Positions 33,335 through 42,051 of a stretch of 60,865 nt of DNA are shown in pieces. The position numbers and the translations under genes are program-made. The DNA comes from CAZQGO01 sp964593065 (GTDB taxonomy: Bacteria; Oederibacteriota; JAAXVQ01), in the NCBI GenBank assembly GCA_964593065.1, contig CAZQGO010000019.1, positions 1-60,865 on the forward strand, given 5' to 3'. The notes below the pieces were generated by a model. The model did no database searches. It was not told the DNA's origin and saw only the letters and a list, made by a program, of their open reading frames with translations. Positions within the stretch are counted from its first letter, which is position 1, and every line of letters starts with the position of its first letter.

Positions 33335-33933
33335 GCTTCCTCACCCCGGTCGCGCGGGAACACCATCTCCTCCACCAGCTTGCACAGGACGTGTCCCAAG
33401 GTCAGATGGATTTCCTGGACGCGCATGGTATTCCGGGCGGGAACGGCCAGCACGACGTCCGCGCCGCCGGCCATGCGCCCGCCGCCCTCGCCGGTGAAGA
33501 CCACCACCTGCATGGACCGCCGCTTGGCTTCGGCGATGGCCAGGAGGACATTGGGCGAATTCCCGGAAGTGCTCAATCCCAGGAGCACATCCCCGGGCCG
33601 TCCCAGGGCCTCCACCTGGCGGGAAAATACGCGCTCAAACCCGTAATCGTTGGCCAGCGCCGTCAGGGCCGAGGTGTCCGTGGTCAGGGCCACGGCGGCG
33701 AGGGCCGGACGCTCCCGCTGGTAGAGTCGGGCCACGAGCTCCGTGGCATAATGCTGGGCGTCGGCGGCCGAGCCGCCGTTGCCGCAGAGGAGGAGTTTTC
33801 CGCCCCGGCGCAGCGCGTCGGCGATCAGCGCGGCCGCCCGCACCAACGGGCCCGCCAATTCCCGGCCGGCCTGTTCACGCAGGGCGACACCCTCCAGGAA
33901 TTCTTTGTGCACCATGGCTTCCCAATCCGGCAT
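33331..33933 (-). CDS. gmhA: Sedoheptulose-7-phosphate isomerase
   Basis: GmhA converts sedoheptulose-7-phosphate to D-glycero-manno-heptose-7-phosphate, the first step of ADP-heptose synthesis. The 200-aa SIS-domain protein has LLLCGNGGSAADAQHYATELV, GLSTSGNSPNVLLAI, VVVFTGEGGG and the C-terminal QEIHLTLGHVLCKLVEE with the conserved His. GGGGAGG lies 5 nt before the ATG. It heads the heptose sub-operon. Confidence 0.96.
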   Translation of the reverse strand: MPDWEAMVHKEFLEGVALREQAGRELAGPLVRAAALIADALRRGGKLLLCGNGGSAADAQHYATELVARLYQRERPALAAVALTTDTSALTALANDYGFERVFSRQVEALGRPGDVLLGLSTSGNSPNVLLAIAEAKRRSMQVVVFTGEGGGRMAGGADVVLAVPARNTMRVQEIHLTLGHVLCKLVEEMVFPRDRGEEA

Positions 33934-34020
33934 GGGCGCCTCCCCAACCCTTTTCCCCTGCCTCCGCGGGCCGGCCTCGGGTTTCCGAGCCTCCGCCGCC
34001 CGGCGGGTTTCCCAAGGGAG

Positions 34021-35214
34021 TTATTCTACCTCAACGACCACCGCTTCGCGAAGTACTATATCAATGGTGCCGATGATTATTTTGGATTTAATCAGAACCG
34101 GCACCTTGCGGACATCATCCGTCAACCAGATATTCACCTGGCCCTTTTGCTGGAACAAGCCCTCGAATTTCAAGGCCGGCTCCACCACCAGGCACTGGAA
34201 GCTTCCCGCGGGCACGTTCACCCGTTCCCGGCGCAACACCTTCACCAGCACCTCGTAGGCCTTGCCGTCGTCCGCCACCACGGGGATCGACACGGTTTCG
34301 CCGACCGCCGGATTCTGGCTGCGGAAAAAATAAAATTCGGACAGCACATCCTGGGTCCAGGGCTGGGCCGGCACCACCGTTCGGCCTTCGTCCTTGATGA
34401 CCTGACGATGCAGCTGGTCGTACAGAATCACCGAGTCGTTGGCATACGACCCTTCGCGCAGGTGTTTCTCGTATTGCCAGGAAAAAAGTCCTCCGGCGTC
34501 GAGAATGGAAACGATGCGGTCGCGCACCTTGAAAAACCACTCGAAGGCCGGGTGGGTCCGGGCCGTGGCCACCAAGCGCCAGGTGGGCCGGCCGTAGCGG
34601 ACGGGGCCGGGCTCCACGCTCAAGGTGGCGAACCCCGCCGACAGTCCGAAATATTCCACGGAAAAAAGCAGTTTTTCGCCCGCGGCGAAGGCGCGGTTTT
34701 CCCGCCGGGGAAATTCCGGTCGGGGGGGCGGTGTTTCCGCCGCGGCCGGCGGCACGGTCCCGGCCCGCGGCCGGGAAACTTCCGGAGGAACCCGGCTGCC
34801 CGCGGCCGGCGCCAAGCCGGCGTCCCCCGCCCGCGCCCAGCCGCGCTCGAGAAGCAACACCTGTCCGGGATGAATCAGGTCCGGGTTCGGGATGCGATTG
34901 CGTTCCGCGATGCGGGGGTACAAGAGAGGATCGCCGAGCAGGCGCCGCGCTATTCGCCACAGGGATTCCCCCTCCTCCACCCGGTGGGTCAGCGGTTCCG
35001 CCGCCGGGGCGGGGGGGCCGGATACCTCGGCCGGCGGGGAGGGGATCTCCGGTCCCGCCTCGCTTTCCGACACGGCGGTCGGAACCGCCTGGGGCGCGAC
35101 CTTGATGATTCGGAAATCGGTTCGACCCGTGGCGCACCCGCCGACAAAAAAAACCACGCCCGCCAGGATGAGTCCCTGCAGGCGATGGAAGGGGACCAAT
35201 CCAGCCACCCGCAT
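34021..35214 (-). CDS. LysM and DUF3108 domain lipoprotein
   Basis: The 397-aa product has a lipoprotein signal with Cys27 (FVGGC), a Pro-rich linker, a LysM peptidoglycan-binding domain (about 75-122, HRVEEGESLWRIARRLLG...LIHPGQVLLL), another Pro-rich linker and a DUF3108 domain (about 175-395, LLFSVEYFGLSAGFATLSVE and GLFQQKGQVNIWLTDDVRK). It would sit in the periplasm attached to a membrane and cell wall. It lies inside the LPS gene block, between the heptosyltransferase and gmhA, which hints at a role in envelope or LPS assembly. That role is inference. The start has GAGAGG about 5 nt upstream. Confidence 0.85.
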   Translation of the reverse strand: MRVAGLVPFHRLQGLILAGVVFFVGGCATGRTDFRIIKVAPQAVPTAVSESEAGPEIPSPPAEVSGPPAPAAEPLTHRVEEGESLWRIARRLLGDPLLYPRIAERNRIPNPDLIHPGQVLLLERGWARAGDAGLAPAAGSRVPPEVSRPRAGTVPPAAAETPPPRPEFPRRENRAFAAGEKLLFSVEYFGLSAGFATLSVEPGPVRYGRPTWRLVATARTHPAFEWFFKVRDRIVSILDAGGLFSWQYEKHLREGSYANDSVILYDQLHRQVIKDEGRTVVPAQPWTQDVLSEFYFFRSQNPAVGETVSIPVVADDGKAYEVLVKVLRRERVNVPAGSFQCLVVEPALKFEGLFQQKGQVNIWLTDDVRKVPVLIKSKIIIGTIDIVLREAVVVEVE

Positions 35215-35239
35215 TCCGCCTCTCTGCCCTTGCCTTGGC

Positions 35240-36352
35240 CTACGTTGCGCGCCGCTTGGCGCTGCCCGGTGTTTTGGAGCGGGTCCGGTGGGAACGGCCG
35301 CCAGCCTTCCGGCGTCCGCCCCGGCGTGGCGGCCGTTGCGCCGGGTTCGTCCCTGCGCCGGACAGCAGGCGGCGCGCGGCTTCGTACACCGGTTCGATGG
35401 GAATGCCAGACAAATCCGGGACGGCTTGGCCGGAACCCGTGGGCACGAGAATTTCCTGCCGCCGCGCGAGCGGCCGCCAGCGCGCGGGGCCCGTGACGCC
35501 GGCGGCGGGAAACAGGGATACCGTGGGAATCCCCAGAGCCGCGGCCAGGTGCATGGGTCCGGTACTGCCCGAGATGAAGATCCGCGCCTGGGCGATCAAG
35601 GCGGCCAAGCGGCCCAAGCTGACCGCTTCGTGCAAACGCCACGGCGCGGGGTCGCAATACCTGGCCGCAACCGCAAGCAATTCCTCTTCCGCCGGGGAGC
35701 CAGTCAACAAAACGTGTACTCCGTGTTCGCGCTGGAGCCGGCGGGCCAACAGGCCGTACTGCCTGGGCGGCCAATTGGCCGCCGAACCGCGCCCTCCGGG
35801 GTGGAGGATCACCAGGCGCTGGCGGGGATCCCAGCCCAGGCTCCGCAGGAAACGGCCGGCCCAGAGGGCGTCGGAACGGTCCACGCGCAGACGCGGCGGC
35901 TCCAGCTGAACCTGCGCGCCCAGCGCGCGAACCAAATCCAGGTTGTAGTCCGCCTCATGGCGCACGGCCTGGGCCCGGCTGTGGCTCACGCGCCGCGAAA
36001 ATAAAACGGACCACAACCGGCGGGCCGTGCCCACGCGAACCGGCACGCCGGCCAGCCAAACCGCGAGGGATAAACGGAACTCGGGAAACACCAGCAGGGC
36101 GGCGTCAAAACCGCCTGCCCGCACCCGGCGGCAGAGGCGCCAAAAATCCCGGCCGCCTCCGGAGGCATATCCCCACACCTCGTCCGGTCCCGGTTGCCCG
36201 GCAAAAAAATCCCGCAAAGGCTCGGCCACCCATAAGCTGACCCGCGCCCCCGGAAAGGTCTTCTTCAAGGCCGTGCAAACCGGCAGCGCCAGGATGGCGT
36301 CGCCCAAAGCGTCCGTACGGCATACCAACACGCGCCGAAAAACCGGATTCAT
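35240..36352 (-). CDS. Glycosyltransferase family 9, heptosyltransferase
   Basis: GT9 enzymes add heptose to the LPS inner core from ADP-heptose. The 370-aa protein has RVLVCRTDALGDAILALPVCTALKK, a domain boundary, VILHPGGRGSAANWPPRQY, VHVLLTGSPAEEEL and FISGSTGPMHLAAALGIPTVSLF, the WaaC/WaaF pattern. The C-terminal 40 residues are a strongly basic tail (RRGGRRKAGGRSHRTRS) not found in most members. Its start overlaps gmhB by 4 nt. I cannot tell WaaC from WaaF from sequence. Confidence 0.9.
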   Translation of the reverse strand: MNPVFRRVLVCRTDALGDAILALPVCTALKKTFPGARVSLWVAEPLRDFFAGQPGPDEVWGYASGGGRDFWRLCRRVRAGGFDAALLVFPEFRLSLAVWLAGVPVRVGTARRLWSVLFSRRVSHSRAQAVRHEADYNLDLVRALGAQVQLEPPRLRVDRSDALWAGRFLRSLGWDPRQRLVILHPGGRGSAANWPPRQYGLLARRLQREHGVHVLLTGSPAEEELLAVAARYCDPAPWRLHEAVSLGRLAALIAQARIFISGSTGPMHLAAALGIPTVSLFPAAGVTGPARWRPLARRQEILVPTGSGQAVPDLSGIPIEPVYEAARRLLSGAGTNPAQRPPRRGGRRKAGGRSHRTRSKTPGSAKRRAT

Positions 36353-36936
36353 GGCTGCGCCTTCCGCGGTCCGGCGGCTAAGATGGCGTCCGCGGCCGCG
36401 CTCAGATCCGCGGCGACGGCATCGGGCTCGAGTCCCGGAGGAAATCCGCTGGCACTGGTTTTGTTTCCGTATCCGGTCAACACCAGCACCGTGCGCAGCC
36501 CGTTGCTCCGCCCGAATTCGAGATCCAGCATCTTGTCGCCCACCACCCAGCTGTTCTCCCAGTCAATGTCCCGCTCGGCGGCCGCTGCCAGCAGCATGCC
36601 CGGTTTGGGCTTGCGGCAGTCGCATTGCCGGGCATAGGCGCTCACCGCACCCTGCTGGAAATGGGGGCAATAATAAATGGCATCCAGCGGGACCTGCTCG
36701 GCGGTCAGGAGACTTTGCAGGCGGTCATGGACCGCCCGCACGGCCTGCTCGGAAAAGTAGCCGCGGGCCACCCCCGACTGGTTGGAGGTGACGATCAGCC
36801 AATAACCCGCGCCCTGCAAACGGCGCAGGCCCGCCGCCGTGCCGGGCAAAATTTCTACCTGCTCGGGATCGGAGAGGTATTCCCTTTCCCGGATCAAGGT
36901 TCCGTCGCGGTCCAAAAAGACGGCGGGCCGCTTCAT
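36349..36936 (-). CDS. gmhB: D-glycero-beta-D-manno-heptose 1,7-bisphosphate 7-phosphatase
   Basis: GmhB is a HAD phosphatase that removes the C7 phosphate in ADP-heptose synthesis. The 195-aa protein has the nucleophile FLDRDGTLIRE, VTSNQSGVARG, the zinc-loop cysteines and histidine in YYCPHF and CDCRKPKPGML, and VVGDKMLDLEFG. It overlaps both neighbours by 4 nt (ATGA), so it is translationally coupled to msbA before it and the heptosyltransferase after it. Confidence 0.95.
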   Translation of the reverse strand: MKRPAVFLDRDGTLIREREYLSDPEQVEILPGTAAGLRRLQGAGYWLIVTSNQSGVARGYFSEQAVRAVHDRLQSLLTAEQVPLDAIYYCPHFQQGAVSAYARQCDCRKPKPGMLLAAAAERDIDWENSWVVGDKMLDLEFGRSNGLRTVLVLTGYGNKTSASGFPPGLEPDAVAADLSAAADAILAAGPRKAQP

Positions 36937-38684
36937 GCGCCGGCCCGCCGGTAATGGGAAAACTGCAGTTTGACCAGCTTGGCGTACAGGCCCTGGCGCT
37001 GCAGCAACTGGTGATGCCGGCCCCGTTCGACGATCCGGCCCGCGTCTAATACGATGATTTGGTCCGCGTGTTGAACCGTGGACAGCCGGTGGGCGATGAC
37101 GAACGTCGTCCGGTGCTCCATGAGGCGGTTCAAGGCCCCCTGGACCAGCCGCTCGGATTCACTGTCCAAGGAGGAAGTGGCTTCGTCGAGAATGAGGATG
37201 GGCGGGTTTTTCAGGATCGCGCGCGCGATCGCCAGCCGCTGGCGCTGTCCTCCGGAAAGCTTGACCCCGCGTTCGCCGATCAGGCTGTCATACCCCTCTT
37301 TGCATTCCAGGATGAAGTCATGGGCGTTGGCGGCGCGCGCGGCCCGCTCGACCTCCTCCCGGGAAGCCTCCGGGCGCCCGTAAGCGATGTTGTTGCGGAT
37401 GGTATCGTTGAACAGGATGGTCTCCTGGGTGACGAGGCCGATCTGCCCCCGCAGGGACTTCAGGCTGATCTTCCGGATATCGTGCCCGTCGAGAAAGACG
37501 GCACCGTCCGAAACGTCCGCGAAGCGCGGGATCAGGTCCACCAGAGTGGTCTTGCCCGCGCCGGACCGGCCGACGATGGCCAGCACCCTTCCCGCCGGAA
37601 CCTTGAAACTGATGTCCTGCAGCACGGTCCGGTCCGGTTGGTAGGCGAAGCTCACCCCGCGGAATTCAATTCCGGAATGGAAGCGCTTGAGGACGAGGGC
37701 CTCGGGGTCGTCCCGCACGGCGGGACGGCTGTCGACCAGTTCGAACACCCTCTGGGCGGCCGCCAGGGCCTGCTGAATCGTATTGTTGATGCCCGCCAGA
37801 TTTTTCACCTGGGGGTAGAGCGAGGCCAGCCCGCCTAAAAAGGCGAAAAACGTGCCCGCGGTGTACTGGTCGCGAATGACCATGGCCCCCGCGTAGACGA
37901 TCATGAAGCAGATCCCGATGGAGCCGATGAATTCCATGAGCGGGCTGGACAAGGCGGTCTTGCGCACGGCGCGCATGGTCAAATCAAAGTAATGCCGCAG
38001 CTCCTCGAAAAAGCGGCGCATCTCGTGCTTTTCCATGATGAAGGCCTTGACCACCCGGACGCCGGCAATGCTCTCGTGCAGAATGGTGGTCAAGTCGGCC
38101 ATCTTGACCTGGGAACTGCGCGAAATCCGGCGCAGGGACCGCCCGATGGCGATGATCGGATACACGGCGACCGGAAACACGAAGAGGGAAATGACGGCCA
38201 GTTTCCAATCCAGGTAGAAGAGCAGTGCGATCAGGCTCGCGATGGTCAGCAGGGAGCCCAGCAAACGTCCCATGACGTTGGAGACGGCCGCCTGCATGAG
38301 CGTCACGTCGTGGGTGATGCGGGAGATCAGCAGGCCGGTCCGCTGCCCGTGAAAAAAACTCATGTCCAGATGCAGGAGGTGCTGGTAGAGCTGGTTGCGC
38401 ACGTCCATGATGATGCGGTTGCCGATGTAATTGATCAGGTAATCCTGGCCGTAGGTGGACAGGCCTTTCAGCAAGTAGGTCAGGATGATGGCGACCGGCA
38501 CCAGGCGCAGGTAAAACAGGGCCTGGGCGTGATCCGGGTTCCCCAGGATTTTGTCCATGACCGGCTTGATCAGATACATGGAGAGCGCCGTCAAGCCCGC
38601 GGTCAGCGCGAGGCAGAAAAACGCCGCCACCACTCTGCCCGCGTAGGGCTTGACGTATTTCAACAAGCGCAAATAGAGTTGCAT
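36933..38684 (-). CDS. msbA: Lipid A export permease/ATP-binding protein MsbA-like
   Basis: MsbA-type ABC transporters flip lipid A-core across the inner membrane. The 583-aa half-transporter has six N-terminal membrane helices (about 15-300) and an ATPase domain with Walker A VGRSGAGKTTLVDLI, Q-loop VTQETILFNDTI, signature LSGGQRQRLAIARAI, Walker B PILILDEATSSLD and the H-loop FVIAHRLSTV. It starts the LPS operon and is followed by gmhB, a heptosyltransferase and the heptose genes, which supports an LPS role over other exporters. Confidence 0.9.
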   Translation of the reverse strand: MQLYLRLLKYVKPYAGRVVAAFFCLALTAGLTALSMYLIKPVMDKILGNPDHAQALFYLRLVPVAIILTYLLKGLSTYGQDYLINYIGNRIIMDVRNQLYQHLLHLDMSFFHGQRTGLLISRITHDVTLMQAAVSNVMGRLLGSLLTIASLIALLFYLDWKLAVISLFVFPVAVYPIIAIGRSLRRISRSSQVKMADLTTILHESIAGVRVVKAFIMEKHEMRRFFEELRHYFDLTMRAVRKTALSSPLMEFIGSIGICFMIVYAGAMVIRDQYTAGTFFAFLGGLASLYPQVKNLAGINNTIQQALAAAQRVFELVDSRPAVRDDPEALVLKRFHSGIEFRGVSFAYQPDRTVLQDISFKVPAGRVLAIVGRSGAGKTTLVDLIPRFADVSDGAVFLDGHDIRKISLKSLRGQIGLVTQETILFNDTIRNNIAYGRPEASREEVERAARAANAHDFILECKEGYDSLIGERGVKLSGGQRQRLAIARAILKNPPILILDEATSSLDSESERLVQGALNRLMEHRTTFVIAHRLSTVQHADQIIVLDAGRIVERGRHHQLLQRQGLYAKLVKLQFSHYRRAGA

Positions 38685-38749
38685 GCAGGTCCGTTCCTTA
38701 TGCAGAAATGCCGTCCCGGGCGCGCGGGCCGCCTCACCCGCTTTCCCGA

Positions 38750-38790
38750 GGAAAAAAAGAAAAGAGACCCGCCTGGATCCGGCGGGTCTC
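38750..38790 (-). terminator. Strong intrinsic terminator after the OmpA fusion gene
   Basis: GAGACCCGCC (38764-38773), loop of 7 nt and GGCGGGTCTC (38781-38790) make a perfect 10-bp stem. On the minus strand it is followed by TTTTCTTTTTTTTCC. It lies 54 nt after the barrel/OmpA gene and separates it from msbA. Confidence 0.85.
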
Positions 38791-38843
38791 TGGTTCTGGG
38801 TTAAAGACGGTCGGTCACCGCGGGAAACGACACGGCCCGGCGG

Positions 38844-41081
38844 TCACCGCGGCATGCGGATAATGACTTCCACCCGGCGGTTTTGCTTGCGGCCCGCCAC
38901 CGTTTTATTGGTGGCGATCGGCTTGGTCGGCCCCCAGCCCTGGATGGTGATCTGGTAGTTGGGGACGTTTTGCTCTTCCACCAGGAAGCGCCGCACGGAC
39001 TCGGCGCGCACCAGGGACAGCCGCATGTTCAGCTTCAAGGGTCCGGTGGAGTCCGTGTGGCCGTCGCACACCACTTCCGAGGCCGGTTCGTCGTGGATCA
39101 CGTAGGCGCTCTTGATGACCTTGTCGAACATCTCGGAGGTCAGATAGGCCTTGCCGATGTCAAACAGAATCCCCCCGATCTTGATGGTGGTCCGGTTCTC
39201 GCTCTCGTAGATCTGGGCCAGGACCGGACGGATGCGGTCCGCGATGAGCACCTGGTTGCCGTCCTTGTCCGTGGTGGAAAGCTCGTAGCGGTAGGACACG
39301 TTGTTGGGCACCACGTTGCCGCTCTCGTCCTTGGCGTCCCAGTAGAAAGCCTTGAACAACTCCTCCTGGGACACATAGGACCGCACGACCTGGTTGGCGT
39401 CGTTGAAAATGTCCAGCTTCCAATTCGTCACGTCCGGGTTCGGATCCTTGATGGAGAAATAGACGCGATCGGGATAAATTTCGTAATTCTTGGCGGTATA
39501 CAACTTCGGAATGGTGTCCACGATGAAGGCCTTGCCTTCCACCTTCCGGGTCTCTCCGGCCGCGCTGGTGACGCTCAAGGTGAAGGGATAATCCTGTTTG
39601 GAGGATACGCGCCGGCCGCGGGGGTCCTTGCCGTCCCAGACGAAGGCCTTGGGCGGCTGACCCCGGCCGGCATACTTTTTCATGGTCCGGCCTTTGGGAT
39701 CCGCGATGACCATTTTCCAGGCGGAGAGCTCTCCCAAGTCCTCCGGCAATTTGGGCACGACGGTGATCGTTCCCAGGAACCCCACGAAGGTCCCCTGCAA
39801 TTTGGGGATCTTCCCGGTCAGGGTCGGCTGCGGCGTGGGCCGCATCGTGGGCGTCGGCGTCGGCGTCATGGTCGCTTCCAGGGTGGGCGTGACCGTGGGC
39901 GTGGCCGTGGGCAGCGGCGTGGGGGTGGCCACCAAAGCGCCGGTGTGCCAATCGATGGAGATGCGCTGGTTCCACTCCGGATTCTGCCCCGGATAGGTGC
40001 CCAGCTCCCGGCCGAAGTAGGCCCATTCCAGGCTTAAAAAGGAAGTCTTCAAACCGATGCCGGCCGAGGGATACCCCTGGCTGATGCCGCCGCGCAGCGC
40101 CACCAGGCGGGACAGCAGAAATTCCACGCCGAAACGCACTTTGGAGAGATTGATCTGGGCGGCATTGTTCGGGTTGTTTTTGAACTCGTTGTCCCCCTGC
40201 CAGTTCAGCTCCACCACGTCGAAAGCCAAGGTGGTGGACAAATCTTCGTAATTGAGCCACGAGGGTTTAAAGGCCGCGCCGATTTTAAGATTCGGCACCT
40301 GGACCTCCTCCAGAATGCGGGTGTACAGGTCCGCCACGACCAGGGCCACGGTGACTTCCTGGATGGGCTGATAGAGCAGCCCCAAGTCCATGCCGCCGCC
40401 CCATTCCTGGGTGAGGTCCACGTCCTGAAAGTCGGCGAGTTCGAAGGCGTTTTTCGTCTGCCGGCTGTAGCCGCGCTGGGTGGCCTTGAGGGCCACGCCG
40501 CCGGCCACGTAGCCGAACATGGGAATATCCCAGCCCCAGCCGAAGGACATGTTCTCGATCAGGCCCATCTTGACGTCCCAGCTCACTTCGGGCACGAGCG
40601 CGGCATCGGTTTGCGCCAAGGCGTCGCCCAGCAGGTAAACCCCGAAGCCGAAATTGGGGCCGATGTACCGCAGGCTGCCTTCCCCGAGGAGATGCATGCG
40701 GCTGTTGGCGATGGCCCGGCCCGTGTCCTCGGAAATGCCGTCCGGAAATTTGCTGAACTCGCCGGCGTGGCTGATCCAGAACAGGATGTTGTCAAAAGAC
40801 CGGATGTCGGTCCCCATGAGCCAGTAGGGGAAGGTAAAGCGCCAGTAATTCAACCGGGCCAGGCCCGCCGGGTTGTAAAAGAGCGCGTTTTCGTCGTCCG
40901 CCACCGCGATGAAGGCTCCGCCCATACCCAGGGGACGGATCCCCTGAATGAAAATGCGGTTGGTGTTGTCTCCGAGGATATATTGTTGTTCTCGGGTTTC
41001 CGCAGCCGCGGCGAGCGAAGTCCACGCCAGGCAGGCGGCCGCCAGCGCCAGCGGGAACAGGAGATGCCTCCGGTTGCTCAT
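38844..41081 (-). CDS. Outer-membrane protein: PorV-like barrel, Thr/Pro linker, FlgD-like Ig and OmpA domains
   Basis: The 745-aa protein has a signal peptide (about 1-27), an N-terminal barrel region of the PorV/UPF0164 kind with IRPLGMGGAFIAVADDENALFYNPAGL, a Thr/Pro-rich linker (about 376-420), two FlgD-type Ig-like repeats (PKAFVWDGKDPRGRRVS and FKAFYWDAKDESGNVVP) and a C-terminal OmpA domain (about 640-745, VVCDGHTDSTGPLKLNMRLS) that binds peptidoglycan. AAGGGAGG lies 6 nt before the ATG at 41079-41081. A second protein of the same design lies at 57510-59831. It should tie the outer membrane to the cell wall; transport function is unknown. Confidence 0.88.
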   Translation of the reverse strand: MSNRRHLLFPLALAAACLAWTSLAAAAETREQQYILGDNTNRIFIQGIRPLGMGGAFIAVADDENALFYNPAGLARLNYWRFTFPYWLMGTDIRSFDNILFWISHAGEFSKFPDGISEDTGRAIANSRMHLLGEGSLRYIGPNFGFGVYLLGDALAQTDAALVPEVSWDVKMGLIENMSFGWGWDIPMFGYVAGGVALKATQRGYSRQTKNAFELADFQDVDLTQEWGGGMDLGLLYQPIQEVTVALVVADLYTRILEEVQVPNLKIGAAFKPSWLNYEDLSTTLAFDVVELNWQGDNEFKNNPNNAAQINLSKVRFGVEFLLSRLVALRGGISQGYPSAGIGLKTSFLSLEWAYFGRELGTYPGQNPEWNQRISIDWHTGALVATPTPLPTATPTVTPTLEATMTPTPTPTMRPTPQPTLTGKIPKLQGTFVGFLGTITVVPKLPEDLGELSAWKMVIADPKGRTMKKYAGRGQPPKAFVWDGKDPRGRRVSSKQDYPFTLSVTSAAGETRKVEGKAFIVDTIPKLYTAKNYEIYPDRVYFSIKDPNPDVTNWKLDIFNDANQVVRSYVSQEELFKAFYWDAKDESGNVVPNNVSYRYELSTTDKDGNQVLIADRIRPVLAQIYESENRTTIKIGGILFDIGKAYLTSEMFDKVIKSAYVIHDEPASEVVCDGHTDSTGPLKLNMRLSLVRAESVRRFLVEEQNVPNYQITIQGWGPTKPIATNKTVAGRKQNRRVEVIIRMPR

Positions 41082-41101
41082 CAGGTGCCTCCCTTTCAAC
41101 T

Positions 41102-41896
41102 TTAGGGTGTGGCTTGAATCTGCAGGCTGGCAAAGAGATCGATGACGTCGTTGATCATGTCGCGGGATGCCGTGTTGGCCACCGCCACCCGCAGGCGCGC
41201 GATGCCGTTGTCGATGTCCCCTTGCAGCGCGTTCAGCAGGCCGGCCGGCGGATTGTTGGTCACCCACCAGAATTCGTCGGGCAGCAGGTCGAACTCGGCC
41301 TGGGTGATGCCCAGCTGGCTCGCGCTGGTGCTGCTCTTGGACAATTGCTGCAGTTGATAGGTGGTGGAGACTTCCATCACGCGGGAAGCGAAACGCAGAA
41401 TGTAGAAAAAGCCCAGGTTGAGGTTGACCGTGACATCATTGAAGGTGTACGGGCCGGTGGTCAAGCCCTGGGTGATGGGATCGAGCACGGAGATGAATCC
41501 GCCGTACAAGGCCGTAAGCTCGGCATAGCTGGTCGCGCCCCAGTCCGCGGGATTGACCAACTGCGGGCTGCTCCCCGAGGAACTGTCGCTGGTGGCCAGG
41601 GTCTGGATAAAAGCCGCCAGGTTGAAGCCCTGTGCCTGCAGCGCGGCCTCCACATAGCCCACGCGCGCCTCCGAGTTCTGGGGATCATGCCCGATGGCCA
41701 GCCAGAAATATTCCGCGGCCTTGCCGTAGTCCCCCCGCGAGTAGGCGGCTTTTCCGTCGGCCACCAGGACGCCGGGATTGCTCTCGACGCCGTCGCTGTG
41801 CATGCCTTTCAGAAGATTGCAGCCGGGTAAAAGCCCCAGCATGACCAGGATCACCAGGCTAAAGCGTTGTACTTGCCCCGTCTTGGCCCTAATCAT
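41102..41896 (-). CDS. Lipoprotein with TPR-like repeat
   Basis: The 264-aa product has a lipoprotein signal with Cys26 (GLLPGC), then a TPR-like pair of helices (about 43-92, VADGKAAYSRGDYGKAAEYFWLAIGHDP and ARVGYVEAALQAQG) and a Ser/Thr-rich helical C-terminal part without known domain. It would be anchored in the periplasm. GAGG lies before the ATG. It is 20 nt upstream of the barrel/OmpA gene, so it is co-transcribed with it from the promoter at 41923-41952. An assembly role for the barrel is possible but unproven. Confidence 0.8.
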   Translation of the reverse strand: MIRAKTGQVQRFSLVILVMLGLLPGCNLLKGMHSDGVESNPGVLVADGKAAYSRGDYGKAAEYFWLAIGHDPQNSEARVGYVEAALQAQGFNLAAFIQTLATSDSSSGSSPQLVNPADWGATSYAELTALYGGFISVLDPITQGLTTGPYTFNDVTVNLNLGFFYILRFASRVMEVSTTYQLQQLSKSSTSASQLGITQAEFDLLPDEFWWVTNNPPAGLLNALQGDIDNGIARLRVAVANTASRDMINDVIDLFASLQIQATP

Positions 41897-41922
41897 GGTC
41901 CCTCACCTCAAGATTTTTTTTT

Positions 41923-41952
41923 AGTATAACTCATCCGGAAGCGAGGCGTCAA
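41923..41952 (-). promoter_or_regulatory. Predicted promoter of the TPR lipoprotein and OmpA fusion pair
   Basis: On the minus strand TTGACG (41947-41952) and TATACT (41923-41928) are 18 nt apart, each 5 of 6 to consensus, about 27 nt before the start codon and followed by an A9 run. Confidence 0.65.
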
Positions 41953-42051
41953 CCCAAACCTCGGCGCCGCGCGCCAAGCGAGAGGCCTGCTCGGACCGGC
42001 GGCGCGGTTCCGGGGCGAGGGGAGCCGGCCGGCGGCGGGCGCGAACAAGGC

